Source: Amycolatopsis umgeniensis
GTDB lineage: Bacteria > Actinomycetota > Actinomycetes > Mycobacteriales > Pseudonocardiaceae
Direction: 5' to 3'
Assembly (NCBI RefSeq): GCF_014205155.1
Contig: NZ_JACHMX010000001.1
Location: 7,750,001-7,814,000 of the forward strand
Length of the DNA: 64,000 bases
The translations under genes were made by a program, and so were the position numbers. Of this stretch, positions 28,027 to 36,130 are shown one piece after another. The notes beneath the pieces were generated by a model that was given only the letters and a program-made list of their open reading frames with translations, made no database searches and was not told the DNA's origin. The first letter of the stretch is position 1; each line of letters starts with the position of its first letter.

Positions 28027-28477
28027 CCTTGCGGTCGCGCAGGGCCGCGAGCGCCTTGTCGGCGTGCACGGTGAACTTCAGCTCGCTCTTGATCACTTCG
28101 AGCACCTTGCGATCGGTGTCGATGACGAACGTGTGCCGTTTGGCGTGCAGCGGGCTGAATTTGCGCCATACGCCGAACTGTTTCGCCACCACACCGTCCA
28201 CATCGGACAGCAGCGGGTAGTCGAAGCCGTGCTTGGCCGAGAACTCCTGCTGCTTGGCGACGGCGTCCGGGCTGATCCCGACACGGTGCGCGCCGACTTC
28301 GGCGAATTCCGCGGCGAGGTCACGGAAATGGCAGCTTTCCGCGGTGCAGCCGCTCGTCATCGCGGCGGGGTAGAAGAACAGTACGACCGGGCCGGACGAA
28401 AGGAAGTCCGACAGCGTGCGTTCCTCGCCCTTGTCGTCGGGCAGGGTGAAGTCCGGGGCGATGTCACCTTGGTCCAT
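28013..28477 (-). CDS. Peroxiredoxin (AhpC/TSA, Bcp-like)
   Basis: This 154-residue thiol peroxidase shows APDFTLPDDKGEERTLSDF, the active-site loop FYPAAMTSGCTAESCHFRD with peroxidatic Cys (GC) and a candidate resolving Cys five residues on (SC), and VWRKFSPLHAKRHTFVIDTD. Thr is conserved three residues before the peroxidatic Cys. The usual Pro of TPGC is Ser. ATG at 28477 begins the family's standard MDQGDIAPDF start; the frame upstream reads through the neighbouring gene. Confidence 0.92.
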   Translation of the reverse strand: MDQGDIAPDFTLPDDKGEERTLSDFLSSGPVVLFFYPAAMTSGCTAESCHFRDLAAEFAEVGAHRVGISPDAVAKQQEFSAKHGFDYPLLSDVDGVVAKQFGVWRKFSPLHAKRHTFVIDTDRKVLEVIKSELKFTVHADKALAALRDRKAKDA

Positions 28478-28494
28478 GGACGGATCATGCCACC

Positions 28495-30342
28495 TCAGTG
28501 GGCGTGCCGTTCGATCAGTTCGTCGACCTCGTCCCCGGTCGCGGAATCGGCGACGAACGAGCCACGCGCCGCGAGGACGCCGTACCGCCGAAGCCGCTCG
28601 GCCTGCTCGTGGCTGCGGACGCCTTCCGCGCCGATGCGCAGTTTCAGCTCCTTGGCCCTGGTGACCAGCTGGCACAGGTGACGGACATCGGCCTCGTCCT
28701 CGCCGTCGGCCAGCGCGTCGATCACCGCGCCGGACAGGATCACGTGACGGACCGGCAGCCGATGCTGCGGGATCAGTTCCAGATCGGCCGAACCGGAGAT
28801 CGTCAGCACCAGCTGGGCGCCCAGATCGGCCAGCACCGCGAAGGAGTCCAGCACCTCGCCGCGTGGGTCGAGCACGGACTCGCGATCGGTGCACAGCCGC
28901 AACGCCTGCGCGGGCAGGTTGTGCCGGTCGAGCTGTTCCTTGACCAGCAGCACCAGATCGGGGTCGATGGCCAGCCGGTTCGGCAGCCGCACGCAGACGT
29001 CCGGTGCCGCGTCACCGAACCGTTGCCGCCAGCGCGCGGTGGCGGCGAGGGATTCCGCCAGCAACCACCGGCCGAGCGGGATGGTCATCCCGGTGGTCTG
29101 CGCCAGCGGGTAGAACTCGTCGGAGTCCAGTTCGCCCTTCTCCGGATGGGTCCAGCGCAGCCCCGCGTTGACCGCGGCCAGCTGATCCGGGTTCGCGAGC
29201 TTCACCGTCGGCTGGTAGATCAGCGAGAACTCGCCGTTCTCCAGCGCGCCCGCGATGACCGCGCCGAGCTGGTAGCGGCCGCGGTCGCGCGCGTCGAGTT
29301 CCGGGTCGAACAGCATCCACTGCGCCTTGCCCGCCTCCTTGGCGCGGTGCAGCGCGATCTCCGCGGCGCGCAGCAGGTCTTCCGGCCCGCCGTCGGCGAC
29401 CGGGCGGACGACGATGCCGGCGCTCGCGCTGACCCCGATGCCGTGCCCGCCGAGGTAGATCGGCTCGACCAGTTCCTCCAGGGCCTGCTCGACCAGATCG
29501 ATCACCTGGGGCGAGGTGAACTCGCCGCGCAGCAGGATGGCGAACCCGTCGCCGGAGAGCCGGGCGACGGAACCGTTGTAGCGGCCGGCGAAGACGGATT
29601 TGAGCTTGTTCGCGACCCCGCGCAGCACCTGGTCGCCGACGCCGGCGCCGAGGCCGTCGTTGATCACCTTGAAGCCGTCGACGTCGAGATAGACGAGCGC
29701 GACCTGCTCGCCGCCGGACCCGGCCAGCGCGGTCTCGAGGGCGTTGCCGAACGCGGTGGCGTTCGGCAGGCCGGTCAGCGCGTCGTGCACGTTCTGGTGG
29801 AGCAGTCGTTCCTGCAGCAGGTGGATCTCATTGGCGTCGGAGACCATCAGCACCGGATACGTCGAGCCGGGCCGGTCTCCGGGAAGGTCGGTCAGGGTCA
29901 CGTCGACCCAGAGCGTGCCTTCCTCGCTGTGGTCCAGCAGCAGGCGTTCCTGCTGGGTCGGCTGGCCGAGGTTCATGAGCTGGGAGAGCCCGTTCCGCAG
30001 CCGGGCGACGTCGTGGTCGGCGGAGCCGAGTTCGGAGATGTTCCGCCCGCGCAGCGACGTGGGGCGGCAGCCGAGGAGTTTGCCGAGCGCGACGTTCGCC
30101 TCGACGATCCTGCCGTCGGAGTCGGCGAGCGCGATCCCGATGGGGGAGGCGGAATAGAGCTTGGAGAAGCGCAGCAGAGCGGGCTGGTGGTCGGGCTCGG
30201 TCCGGACGGCGTCCTGGGCGACGCCGAGCAAGAGCCGCTCGAGTTGCTCCTGGGGAAGCGATACTCCTTTAGTGTCAGCGAGCGTCGCGGCCCATCTCCG
30301 AGCGACGTCGACCAACCCTGGCGCGGAACCAGGCTCAGGCAC
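28495..30342 (-). CDS. PAS-GGDEF-EAL protein with both catalytic motifs degenerate
   Basis: This 615-residue protein has an N-terminal helical region, a PAS domain (SASPIGIALADSDGRIVEANVALGKLLG, about 64-91), a GGDEF domain (about 190-345) and an EAL domain (about 355-610). The GGDEF motif reads SGDGF and EAL reads AGL, and the DDFG metal site reads TISGS. Neither cyclase nor phosphodiesterase activity is expected. It probably senses a ligand through PAS and works by protein contact or c-di-GMP binding. GTG start with GAAGAGG upstream. Confidence 0.88.
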   Translation of the reverse strand: MPEPGSAPGLVDVARRWAATLADTKGVSLPQEQLERLLLGVAQDAVRTEPDHQPALLRFSKLYSASPIGIALADSDGRIVEANVALGKLLGCRPTSLRGRNISELGSADHDVARLRNGLSQLMNLGQPTQQERLLLDHSEEGTLWVDVTLTDLPGDRPGSTYPVLMVSDANEIHLLQERLLHQNVHDALTGLPNATAFGNALETALAGSGGEQVALVYLDVDGFKVINDGLGAGVGDQVLRGVANKLKSVFAGRYNGSVARLSGDGFAILLRGEFTSPQVIDLVEQALEELVEPIYLGGHGIGVSASAGIVVRPVADGGPEDLLRAAEIALHRAKEAGKAQWMLFDPELDARDRGRYQLGAVIAGALENGEFSLIYQPTVKLANPDQLAAVNAGLRWTHPEKGELDSDEFYPLAQTTGMTIPLGRWLLAESLAATARWRQRFGDAAPDVCVRLPNRLAIDPDLVLLVKEQLDRHNLPAQALRLCTDRESVLDPRGEVLDSFAVLADLGAQLVLTISGSADLELIPQHRLPVRHVILSGAVIDALADGEDEADVRHLCQLVTRAKELKLRIGAEGVRSHEQAERLRRYGVLAARGSFVADSATGDEVDELIERHAH

Positions 30343-30566
30343 ACTTCACCTCTTCATGCGCGGTTTATGGCCAGCTCAGACCGGGTGTCCGAGCCCACGG
30401 GCCCACACTAGGTATGAGCCGACCGGGAGTAGTGCCACGGCATCATGCTCGATACGGGGTGTCTACCGGCTGAAAGGGTGATCGCCGCTACACGAGTGGT
30501 GACCGGAGGTTACCAAGAGTACTCGATCGTGGATGTCCCTTTAGTCGGGATTCAGCCGGTCTTGAA

Positions 30567-32012
30567 TCAACAAGGCTCGAGTTCGATCGGCAGGCCGTCC
30601 GCGGGGACGGGCAGCGAGACGTAGTCCCAGCGCGCGGTGTAGTCCTCCGGGACCGACCAGCGATACGCCCGCAGCATCTCGTGCAGCAGCGCCTTCACTT
30701 CGAACGTCCCGAAATGCAGTCCGACGCACTTGTGCGCGCCGCCGCCGAAGGGCATCCACGCGTAGCGGTGCGACTTGTCCTCGCGGCGTTCCTCGCCGAA
30801 GCGGTCCGGGTCGAACCGCATCGGGTTCGTCCAGTGCTCAGGCGAGAAATGGTTGACGGTGGGGGAAACCCCGACCAGTGTCCCTTCGGGAATGAAGTGT
30901 CCGAGGACCTCGGTGTCCTTGACGGTCTTCCTCGCCAGTGACGGCACCGGGGCCACCAGCCGCAGGGATTCCTTGATCACCAGGTCCAGCGTCGTCAGGG
31001 TCTCCAGCGCCTCGATGTCCGGAACGCCGTCGCCGAGTGCGAGCGACTCCTGACGCGCGCGTTCCTGCCACTCGGGGTTCTTGGCGAGGTGGTAGACCGC
31101 GGCGGCGCTGGTGATGGTCGACGTGTCGTGCGCGGCCATCATCAGGAAGATCATGTGGTTGACGACGTCGGAGTCGGTGAAGCGGTCGCCGTCTTCGGTG
31201 GTGGCGTGGCACAAGGCGGTGAAGAGGTCCTCGCCGTCGCTTCGCCGTTTCGCGGGCAGATTCGCCGCGAAGTAGCGTTCGAGGACCTTGCGGCCGTGCA
31301 ATCCCGCCGCCCAGCGGCCGCCGGGAACGGGGAAGCGCACGATGGCCGTGCCCGCGCGCACGGAGTTCACGAACGCGCGGTTGATCGCGGCCGCGTCTTC
31401 GCCGGACCGCATACCCATGAACACGCGTGTCGCGACGTCGAGCGTGAGTTGCTTGAGGGACCAGTAAATCCGCGGGTTCGGCCTGCCTGCCCACTCGGCG
31501 ATGCCCTCGCGCAGGGCCGGTCCCATCTGGTCGACGTAACCCGTGAGCCGTTGCCGGGTGAACGCCGCCTGCATGATCCGGCGGTGCAGGTGGTGCTCGC
31601 CGAAGTCGAGCAGCATCAGGCCCCGGTCGAAGAACTGCTCGATGAAGAACTTCCAGCCCTCCTGGGAGAAGGCCTTGTCCTTGTTCACCAACGCGATCTG
31701 GGTGGCCTCGGGACCGGAGAGGGCGACGATGCGGCGGCCGAACGCGCCCATCCACGACACCGGGCCGTAGGTCTCGTAGCGCTTGAGGCCGAACTCGATG
31801 CCGAAGCGCATGAAGTCCAGCGCGTGCCCGATGACGGGCGGGCCTTCGTCGCCGAGGACGGGTTTGAGACCCGGCGGGGCGGGCGCGAGTTCGCGGACCG
31901 GCCAGGTCGCGCCGAGCCAGCGCTGGTCGATCGAACGCGGCAGCGGGATCGAGGTGAGCGGCGGGACCCGCTCACGCAGCGCCCCGGTGACCTTTTCGAC
32001 GGCGTTCGCCAT
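30567..32012 (-). CDS. Cytochrome P450
   Basis: This 481-residue haem monooxygenase carries the I-helix motif MAAHDTSTITSA (about 275), ExxR in ESLRLVAP and the haem loop MPFGGGAHKCVGLHFG (about 423-438, axial Cys). It is long for a bacterial soluble P450 and has a class-II-like layout, resembling mycobacterial CYP136 (low certainty). ATG at 32012 is preferred: GGGGAG lies 9 bases upstream of it but abuts the earlier ATG at 32021. No ferredoxin partner is adjacent. An operator-like dyad lies upstream (32062-32080). Confidence 0.9.
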   Translation of the reverse strand: MANAVEKVTGALRERVPPLTSIPLPRSIDQRWLGATWPVRELAPAPPGLKPVLGDEGPPVIGHALDFMRFGIEFGLKRYETYGPVSWMGAFGRRIVALSGPEATQIALVNKDKAFSQEGWKFFIEQFFDRGLMLLDFGEHHLHRRIMQAAFTRQRLTGYVDQMGPALREGIAEWAGRPNPRIYWSLKQLTLDVATRVFMGMRSGEDAAAINRAFVNSVRAGTAIVRFPVPGGRWAAGLHGRKVLERYFAANLPAKRRSDGEDLFTALCHATTEDGDRFTDSDVVNHMIFLMMAAHDTSTITSAAAVYHLAKNPEWQERARQESLALGDGVPDIEALETLTTLDLVIKESLRLVAPVPSLARKTVKDTEVLGHFIPEGTLVGVSPTVNHFSPEHWTNPMRFDPDRFGEERREDKSHRYAWMPFGGGAHKCVGLHFGTFEVKALLHEMLRAYRWSVPEDYTARWDYVSLPVPADGLPIELEPC

Positions 32013-32061
32013 GGTGACCATCTCCCCGTTGAGACCGGCTACCGCTCCACCATGATACCCT

Positions 32062-32080
32062 TATTGACGTTCTGACAATA
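32062..32080. promoter_or_regulatory. Promoter/operator region of the P450 gene
   Basis: TATTGACGTTCTGACAATA is an imperfect dyad (TATTGnC...GnCAATA) 50 bases before the P450 start. Read on the minus strand, TTGTCA and TATCAT (15-base spacer) could be -35 and -10. A similar TTGACA-type dyad precedes the crotonase gene (40796-40810). Confidence 0.4.
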
Positions 32081-32092
32081 CCCTGGCGGAGG

Positions 32093-32145
32093 TACATGAA
32101 GGCCCCCTTCCTTGCGCCTGGCGCAAGGAAGGGGGCCTTCATGTA
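32093..32145. terminator. Perfect 25-bp hairpin after metE
   Basis: Arms 32093-32117 and 32121-32145 are perfectly complementary around CTG. The sequence (TACATGAAGGCCCCCTTCC...) is a variant of the GTGAAGGCC hairpin family. It lies five bases beyond the metE stop and is probably its terminator, also insulating the P450 promoter. Confidence 0.7.
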
Positions 32146-32149
32146 CTGA

Positions 32150-34423
32150 TCAGCCCAGTTCGGACCGCACCGCGTTCGCGGCCGCGACCAGGTTCCGCAA
32201 GGCGGGTTCCACCTCGGCGTATCCGCGGGTCTTCAGACCGCAGTCCGGGTTGACCCAGATCCGCTCGGCGGGCACGGCGCCGACGGCGGTCCGCAGCAGC
32301 CCGCTGACCTCGTCGACGCCGGGGACGCGCGGCGAGTGGATGTCGTACACACCCGGCCCGACGCCGCGGCCGAAGCCCGCCGCGCCGAGATCGGTGACGA
32401 CCTCCATCTTCGACCGCGCGGCCTCGATGCTGGTGACGTCGGCGTCGAGCGCGTCGATCGCCTTCACCACCTCACCGAACTCCGAGTAGCACATATGCGT
32501 GTGGATCTGCGTCGCGTCGTCGATCCCGGACGTCGCCAGCCGGAACGACGAGACCGCCCAGGCGAAGTACGCCTCGTGCGCCGCCTTGCGCAGCGGGAGC
32601 AGTTCCCGCAGCGCCGGTTCGTCGACCTGGATGACGCGGATGCCCGCCTCCTGCAGGTCGTGCACCTCGTCGCGGATGGCCAGCGCCACCTGACGGGCGG
32701 TCTCGCCCAGCGGCTGGTCGTCGCGGACGAACGACCACGCCAGGATCGTCACCGGTCCGGTCAGCATGCCCTTGACGGGTTTGCCGGTCAGTCCCTGCGC
32801 GTAGCGCGCCCACTCGACGGTCATCGGCTCGGCTCGCGAGACGTCGCCGTACAGGATCGGCGGCCGGACACACCGCGAACCGTAGGACTGCACCCAGCCG
32901 AAGTCGGTGGCGGCGAACCCGGCCAGCCGTTCGGCGAAGTACTGCACCATGTCGTTGCGCTCGGGCTCGCCGTGCACCAGCACGTCCAGGCCGAGATCCT
33001 CCTGCAGCCGGATGACGCGCTCGATCTCCGCCTTCATCGCGGCCTCGTAGCCTGCGTCGTCCAGCGAGCCCGCTTTGTGCGCCGCCCGGGCTTTGCGGAC
33101 GTCGGTGGTCTGCGGGAACGAGCCGATCGTGGTGCTCGGCAACGGCGGCAGATCCAGCGCAGCCTGCTGCGCCGCCGCGCGCTGGGCGTAGGGCGAGCGG
33201 ACGGTGTCCTCCGGCCGCAGCGCCTCCAGCCGGGCACGAACCCCGGCGTCGGCCAGATCGGCCGCCGTGGCGCGATCCGTGGCGGCGGCACGGGCCGCGG
33301 AGAGGTCGACGCCCTCCTCCTTGAGCGCGCGGCCGAGCAGGACGACCTCGTCGACCTTCTGCTTGGCGAACGCGAGCCAGCCCTTCAGCCGTGGGTGGAG
33401 TTCGGCCTCTCGCTCGACGTCGTAGGGCACGTGCAGCAGCGAGCACGAAGTCGAGACGCTGACCGACTTCGCGGTGCCGAGCAACGTCGCCGCCCGGCTG
33501 AGCGCGCGGGTCGGGTCGGTGCGCCAGACGTTGCGTCCGTCGACGACACCGGCCAAGACCTCCTTGTCGCGCAAGGCGGGCTCGGCCGCGACGGCGTCCA
33601 CAAAGGACTCATCGGTGACGAGGTCGACGGCGAGGGCGTCGATCGGGGAGCGGGCGAGGACACCCAGTCCACGACCGAGGCCGCCGAAGTACCCGGCGAC
33701 CAGGATCTTCGGGCGCGCGGTCTCCTTCGCGAGCCGGTGGTAGGCGCGGATGAGCGCGTTGAGCTCCGGCTCGGTGCGGTCCCCGGCGAAGGCGGGCTCG
33801 TCGAACTGGACCCACTCGACGCCTTCGTCGTGCAGGCGGCGCAGCAGTTCGACGTAGCCGTCGAGGAGGTTGTCGAGCAGGTCCAGGGGGCGGAAGCCCT
33901 CAGGAGCGGTCTCGGTGGCCTTCGCGAGCAGCAAGAACGTCACCGGGCCCACGAGCACCGGCCGGGTCTCGACGCCGATCGCGCGGGCTTCGCGGTATTC
34001 GTCGAGCGGCTTGGAACCGGCGACCGAGAACGCGGTGTCCGGCCCGAGTTCGGGGACGATGTAGTGGTAGTTCGTGTCGAACCACTTCGTCATCTCCATC
34101 GCCGGCGCGTCCTGCACCCCGCGAGCGGCGGCGAAGTAGGTGTCGAGCGGCGTGAGACCGAGCTTCGTGAAGCGCTCCGGAAACGCTCCGAACAGCTCGG
34201 CGGTGTCGAGCACCTGGTCGTAGTGGGAGAACGTGTTGGAGGGGACGGAATCCAGGCCCGCGTCCTTGAGCTCACGCCAGGCCCGCGTGCGCAGCGCACG
34301 GCCGGTCTCCAGCAACGCGGTCTCGTCGATCTTGCCCGCCCAATAGCGTTCGAGTGAACGCTTGAGCTCCCTGTCCGGTCCGATCCGGGGGTAGCCCAGC
34401 ACAGTGGTGCCGATTTCGGTCAC
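32150..34423 (-). CDS. metE: Cobalamin-independent methionine synthase (MetE)
   Basis: This 757-residue enzyme transfers the methyl group of 5-methyltetrahydropteroyl-triglutamate to homocysteine. The N-terminal barrel begins [21 protein letters not shown]. The catalytic C-terminal barrel shows [25 protein letters not shown], the zinc-binding [20 protein letters not shown] and the third zinc ligand Cys in [10 protein letters not shown]. It is full length. GTG start with GAGGAGAG upstream. Control by the cobalamin riboswitch at 34540-34725 fits the enzyme's role as the B12-free alternative. Confidence 0.96.
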   Translation of the reverse strand: MTEIGTTVLGYPRIGPDRELKRSLERYWAGKIDETALLETGRALRTRAWRELKDAGLDSVPSNTFSHYDQVLDTAELFGAFPERFTKLGLTPLDTYFAAARGVQDAPAMEMTKWFDTNYHYIVPELGPDTAFSVAGSKPLDEYREARAIGVETRPVLVGPVTFLLLAKATETAPEGFRPLDLLDNLLDGYVELLRRLHDEGVEWVQFDEPAFAGDRTEPELNALIRAYHRLAKETARPKILVAGYFGGLGRGLGVLARSPIDALAVDLVTDESFVDAVAAEPALRDKEVLAGVVDGRNVWRTDPTRALSRAATLLGTAKSVSVSTSCSLLHVPYDVEREAELHPRLKGWLAFAKQKVDEVVLLGRALKEEGVDLSAARAAATDRATAADLADAGVRARLEALRPEDTVRSPYAQRAAAQQAALDLPPLPSTTIGSFPQTTDVRKARAAHKAGSLDDAGYEAAMKAEIERVIRLQEDLGLDVLVHGEPERNDMVQYFAERLAGFAATDFGWVQSYGSRCVRPPILYGDVSRAEPMTVEWARYAQGLTGKPVKGMLTGPVTILAWSFVRDDQPLGETARQVALAIRDEVHDLQEAGIRVIQVDEPALRELLPLRKAAHEAYFAWAVSSFRLATSGIDDATQIHTHMCYSEFGEVVKAIDALDADVTSIEAARSKMEVVTDLGAAGFGRGVGPGVYDIHSPRVPGVDEVSGLLRTAVGAVPAERIWVNPDCGLKTRGYAEVEPALRNLVAAANAVRSELG

Positions 34424-34539
34424 AGCTCTCTCCTCGCGAGCTTGTCGTCAAAGCCCGGAGCGCGCGCAGGAGTGACCGCGTTTTCGGTCGTGCCCATCCC
34501 ACGAGGCCCGGACTCACGCACGCCGTCGACGCGCGCACC

Positions 34540-34725
34540 ACGGGCAGGTCTTCGGACTCGTGGGCGACTCGCTCGCTCCTACCGGCCGTCGCTTCCCGGG
34601 GCGCCATGCCCCAGTGCTTTACCGTGTCTCGCACGGTGACGGCTTTCGTTCCCACATACCGCTGCGGGGCAGTCCCGGATTCACACCGGGTTCCCTGTTA
34701 CCTCGACCGGCCTGGGGGGCCGGGC
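34540..34725 (-). promoter_or_regulatory. Cobalamin riboswitch upstream of metE
   Basis: On the minus strand the leader contains GGTAACAGGGAACCCGG, then GTGAATCCGGGACTGCCCCG (the B12-box-like core), a multi-stem middle, and the 3' segment GAGTCCGAAGACCTGCC, matching the aptamer's order of conserved blocks. In this class adenosyl- or other cobalamins turn expression off. The aptamer ends about 120 bases before the metE start, leaving room for an expression platform. Its 5' end lies in the gap after nrdB. Confidence 0.9.
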
Positions 34726-34809
34726 GAACCAGTAGCGCCCCGAAGCGTACCCAGGCGCGCTACTGCCCCGCTGGACATGTGATGAACCGGACGACATACG
34801 TGATCAAAC

Positions 34810-34969
34810 GGCGAACTCGCGTGATCAGATGGCGAACTCGCGTGATCAGAGACGGGACGCGCGTGTCTGGAGACGGAACACGCCGGGCGGAAGTCCGCCC
34901 GGCGTGTTCCGTGTTCGATCACGTGAGTTCCGTGTCCAGACACGCGAGTTACGTGTCTGATCACGCGAG
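34810..34969. repeat. CTCGCGTGATCAGA repeat cluster (locus 2) with nrdB terminator hairpin
   Basis: Two tandem copies of GGCGAACTCGCGTGATCAGA (34810-34829 and 34831-34850) face an inverted copy at 34956-34969. Between them a perfect 17-bp hairpin with a 2-base loop (34875-34891 with 34894-34910, starting GGAACACGCCGGG) follows the nrdB stop and probably terminates nrdAB. The 34424-34977 gap otherwise holds only the cobalamin riboswitch. Confidence 0.65.
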
Positions 34970-34977
34970 ATGCGGGG

Positions 34978-36054
34978 TCAGTCCCAGTCGAGGGCGCCAC
35001 CGGACTGGTACTCGATGACGCGGGTCTCGAAGAAGTTCTTCTCCTTCTTGAGGTCCATCGCCTCCGACATCCACGGGAACGGGTTCTCCGTCTCGCCGAA
35101 GATCGGCTGGAGACCGATCTGCTGCGCCCGACGGTCGGTGATGAAGTGCATGTACTGCTCGATCAGCTCGGCCGACAGCCCGAGCATGCCGCGCGGCATG
35201 GTGTCGCGGGCGTAGGAGACCTCGAGCTCGCACGCCTCGGTCAGCATGCCGCGGATCTCGGCCTGGAACTCTTCGGTCCACAGGTGCGGGTTCTCGATCT
35301 TGATCTGGTTGATGCAGTCGATGCCGAAGTTCAGGTGGATCGACTCGTCGCGCAGGATGTACTGGTACTGCTCGGCGATGCCGATCATCTTGTTCCGGCG
35401 GCCGAGCGACAGGATCTGCGCGAAGCCGGTGTAGAACCACATGCCCTCGAAGATCACGTAGAACGCGACCAGGTCACGCAGGAAGTTCTGGTCGGCCTCG
35501 GGGGTGCCGGTCTCGAAGTCCGGGTTCTCCAGGTTCTGCGTGTACTTCAGCGCCCACGCGTCCTTCTCCGAGATGGAGGGGACCTCGCGGTACATGTTGA
35601 ACAGCTCGCCCTCGACCAGGCCGAGGCTCTCGCAGATGTACTGGAAGGTGTGCGTGTGCACGGCCTCCTCGAACGCCTGGCGCAGCAGGTACTGGCGGCA
35701 TTCGGGGTTGGTGATCTGCCGGTACACCGCGAGCACGATGTTGTTGGCCACCAGCGACTCCGCGGTGGCGAAGAAGCCGAGGTTGCGCTTGAGCATGGTG
35801 CGCTCGTCCTCGGTCAGGCCGTCGGCCGACTTCCACAGCGCGATGTCGGCCTGCATGGCGACCTCGGTCGGCATCCAGTGGTTGTTGCAGCCGGCGAGGT
35901 ACTTCTCCCACGCCCAGGTGTACTTCATCGGCAGCAGCTGGTTGACGTCGGCGCGGGCGTTGATCATCCGCTTGTCGTCGACGTTGATCCGGGCGGCGCC
36001 GACTTCGATCTCACCGAGGCCGGTGGCGTCGGTGGAAGCGTCAAAGGTGGTCAT
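34978..36054 (-). CDS. nrdB: Ribonucleotide reductase small subunit, class Ic-like (NrdB)
   Basis: This 358-residue radical-generating R2 subunit works with NrdA. The metal ligands are Glu in [12 protein letters not shown], Glu/His in EEAVHTHTF, Glu in [10 protein letters not shown], and Glu/His in RDESIHLNF. The first ligand is Glu rather than Asp. The residue four after the first ligand His, where class Ia enzymes have the radical Tyr, is Phe. These are the features of the tyrosine-free Mn/Fe enzymes of Chlamydia. ATG at 36054 begins MTTFDAST; the longer frame starts inside the intergenic hairpin. Confidence 0.93.
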   Translation of the reverse strand: MTTFDASTDATGLGEIEVGAARINVDDKRMINARADVNQLLPMKYTWAWEKYLAGCNNHWMPTEVAMQADIALWKSADGLTEDERTMLKRNLGFFATAESLVANNIVLAVYRQITNPECRQYLLRQAFEEAVHTHTFQYICESLGLVEGELFNMYREVPSISEKDAWALKYTQNLENPDFETGTPEADQNFLRDLVAFYVIFEGMWFYTGFAQILSLGRRNKMIGIAEQYQYILRDESIHLNFGIDCINQIKIENPHLWTEEFQAEIRGMLTEACELEVSYARDTMPRGMLGLSAELIEQYMHFITDRRAQQIGLQPIFGETENPFPWMSEAMDLKKEKNFFETRVIEYQSGGALDWD

Positions 36055-36079
36055 ACAGAGGCTCACTTCACGAGTGGGG

Positions 36080-36123
36080 TCGTGAGTGGTGATTCGGGTC
36101 AGAACCCGAATCACCACTCACGA
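36080..36123. repeat. 20-bp hairpin between nrdA and nrdB
   Basis: Perfect arms 36080-36099 and 36104-36123 (starting TCGTGAGTGGTGATTCGGGT) surround CAGA. It sits inside the nrdA-nrdB transcription unit, starting eight bases after nrdA. It could attenuate, or stabilise an nrdA-only mRNA and so set the large/small subunit ratio. Confidence 0.65.
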
Positions 36124-36130
36124 GGATGTC

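Noticed and set aside
34272..34655. 127-codon frame across the metE start and riboswitch
   Set aside because: It translates the conserved aptamer blocks, which are explained as RNA structure, and the metE start out of frame.
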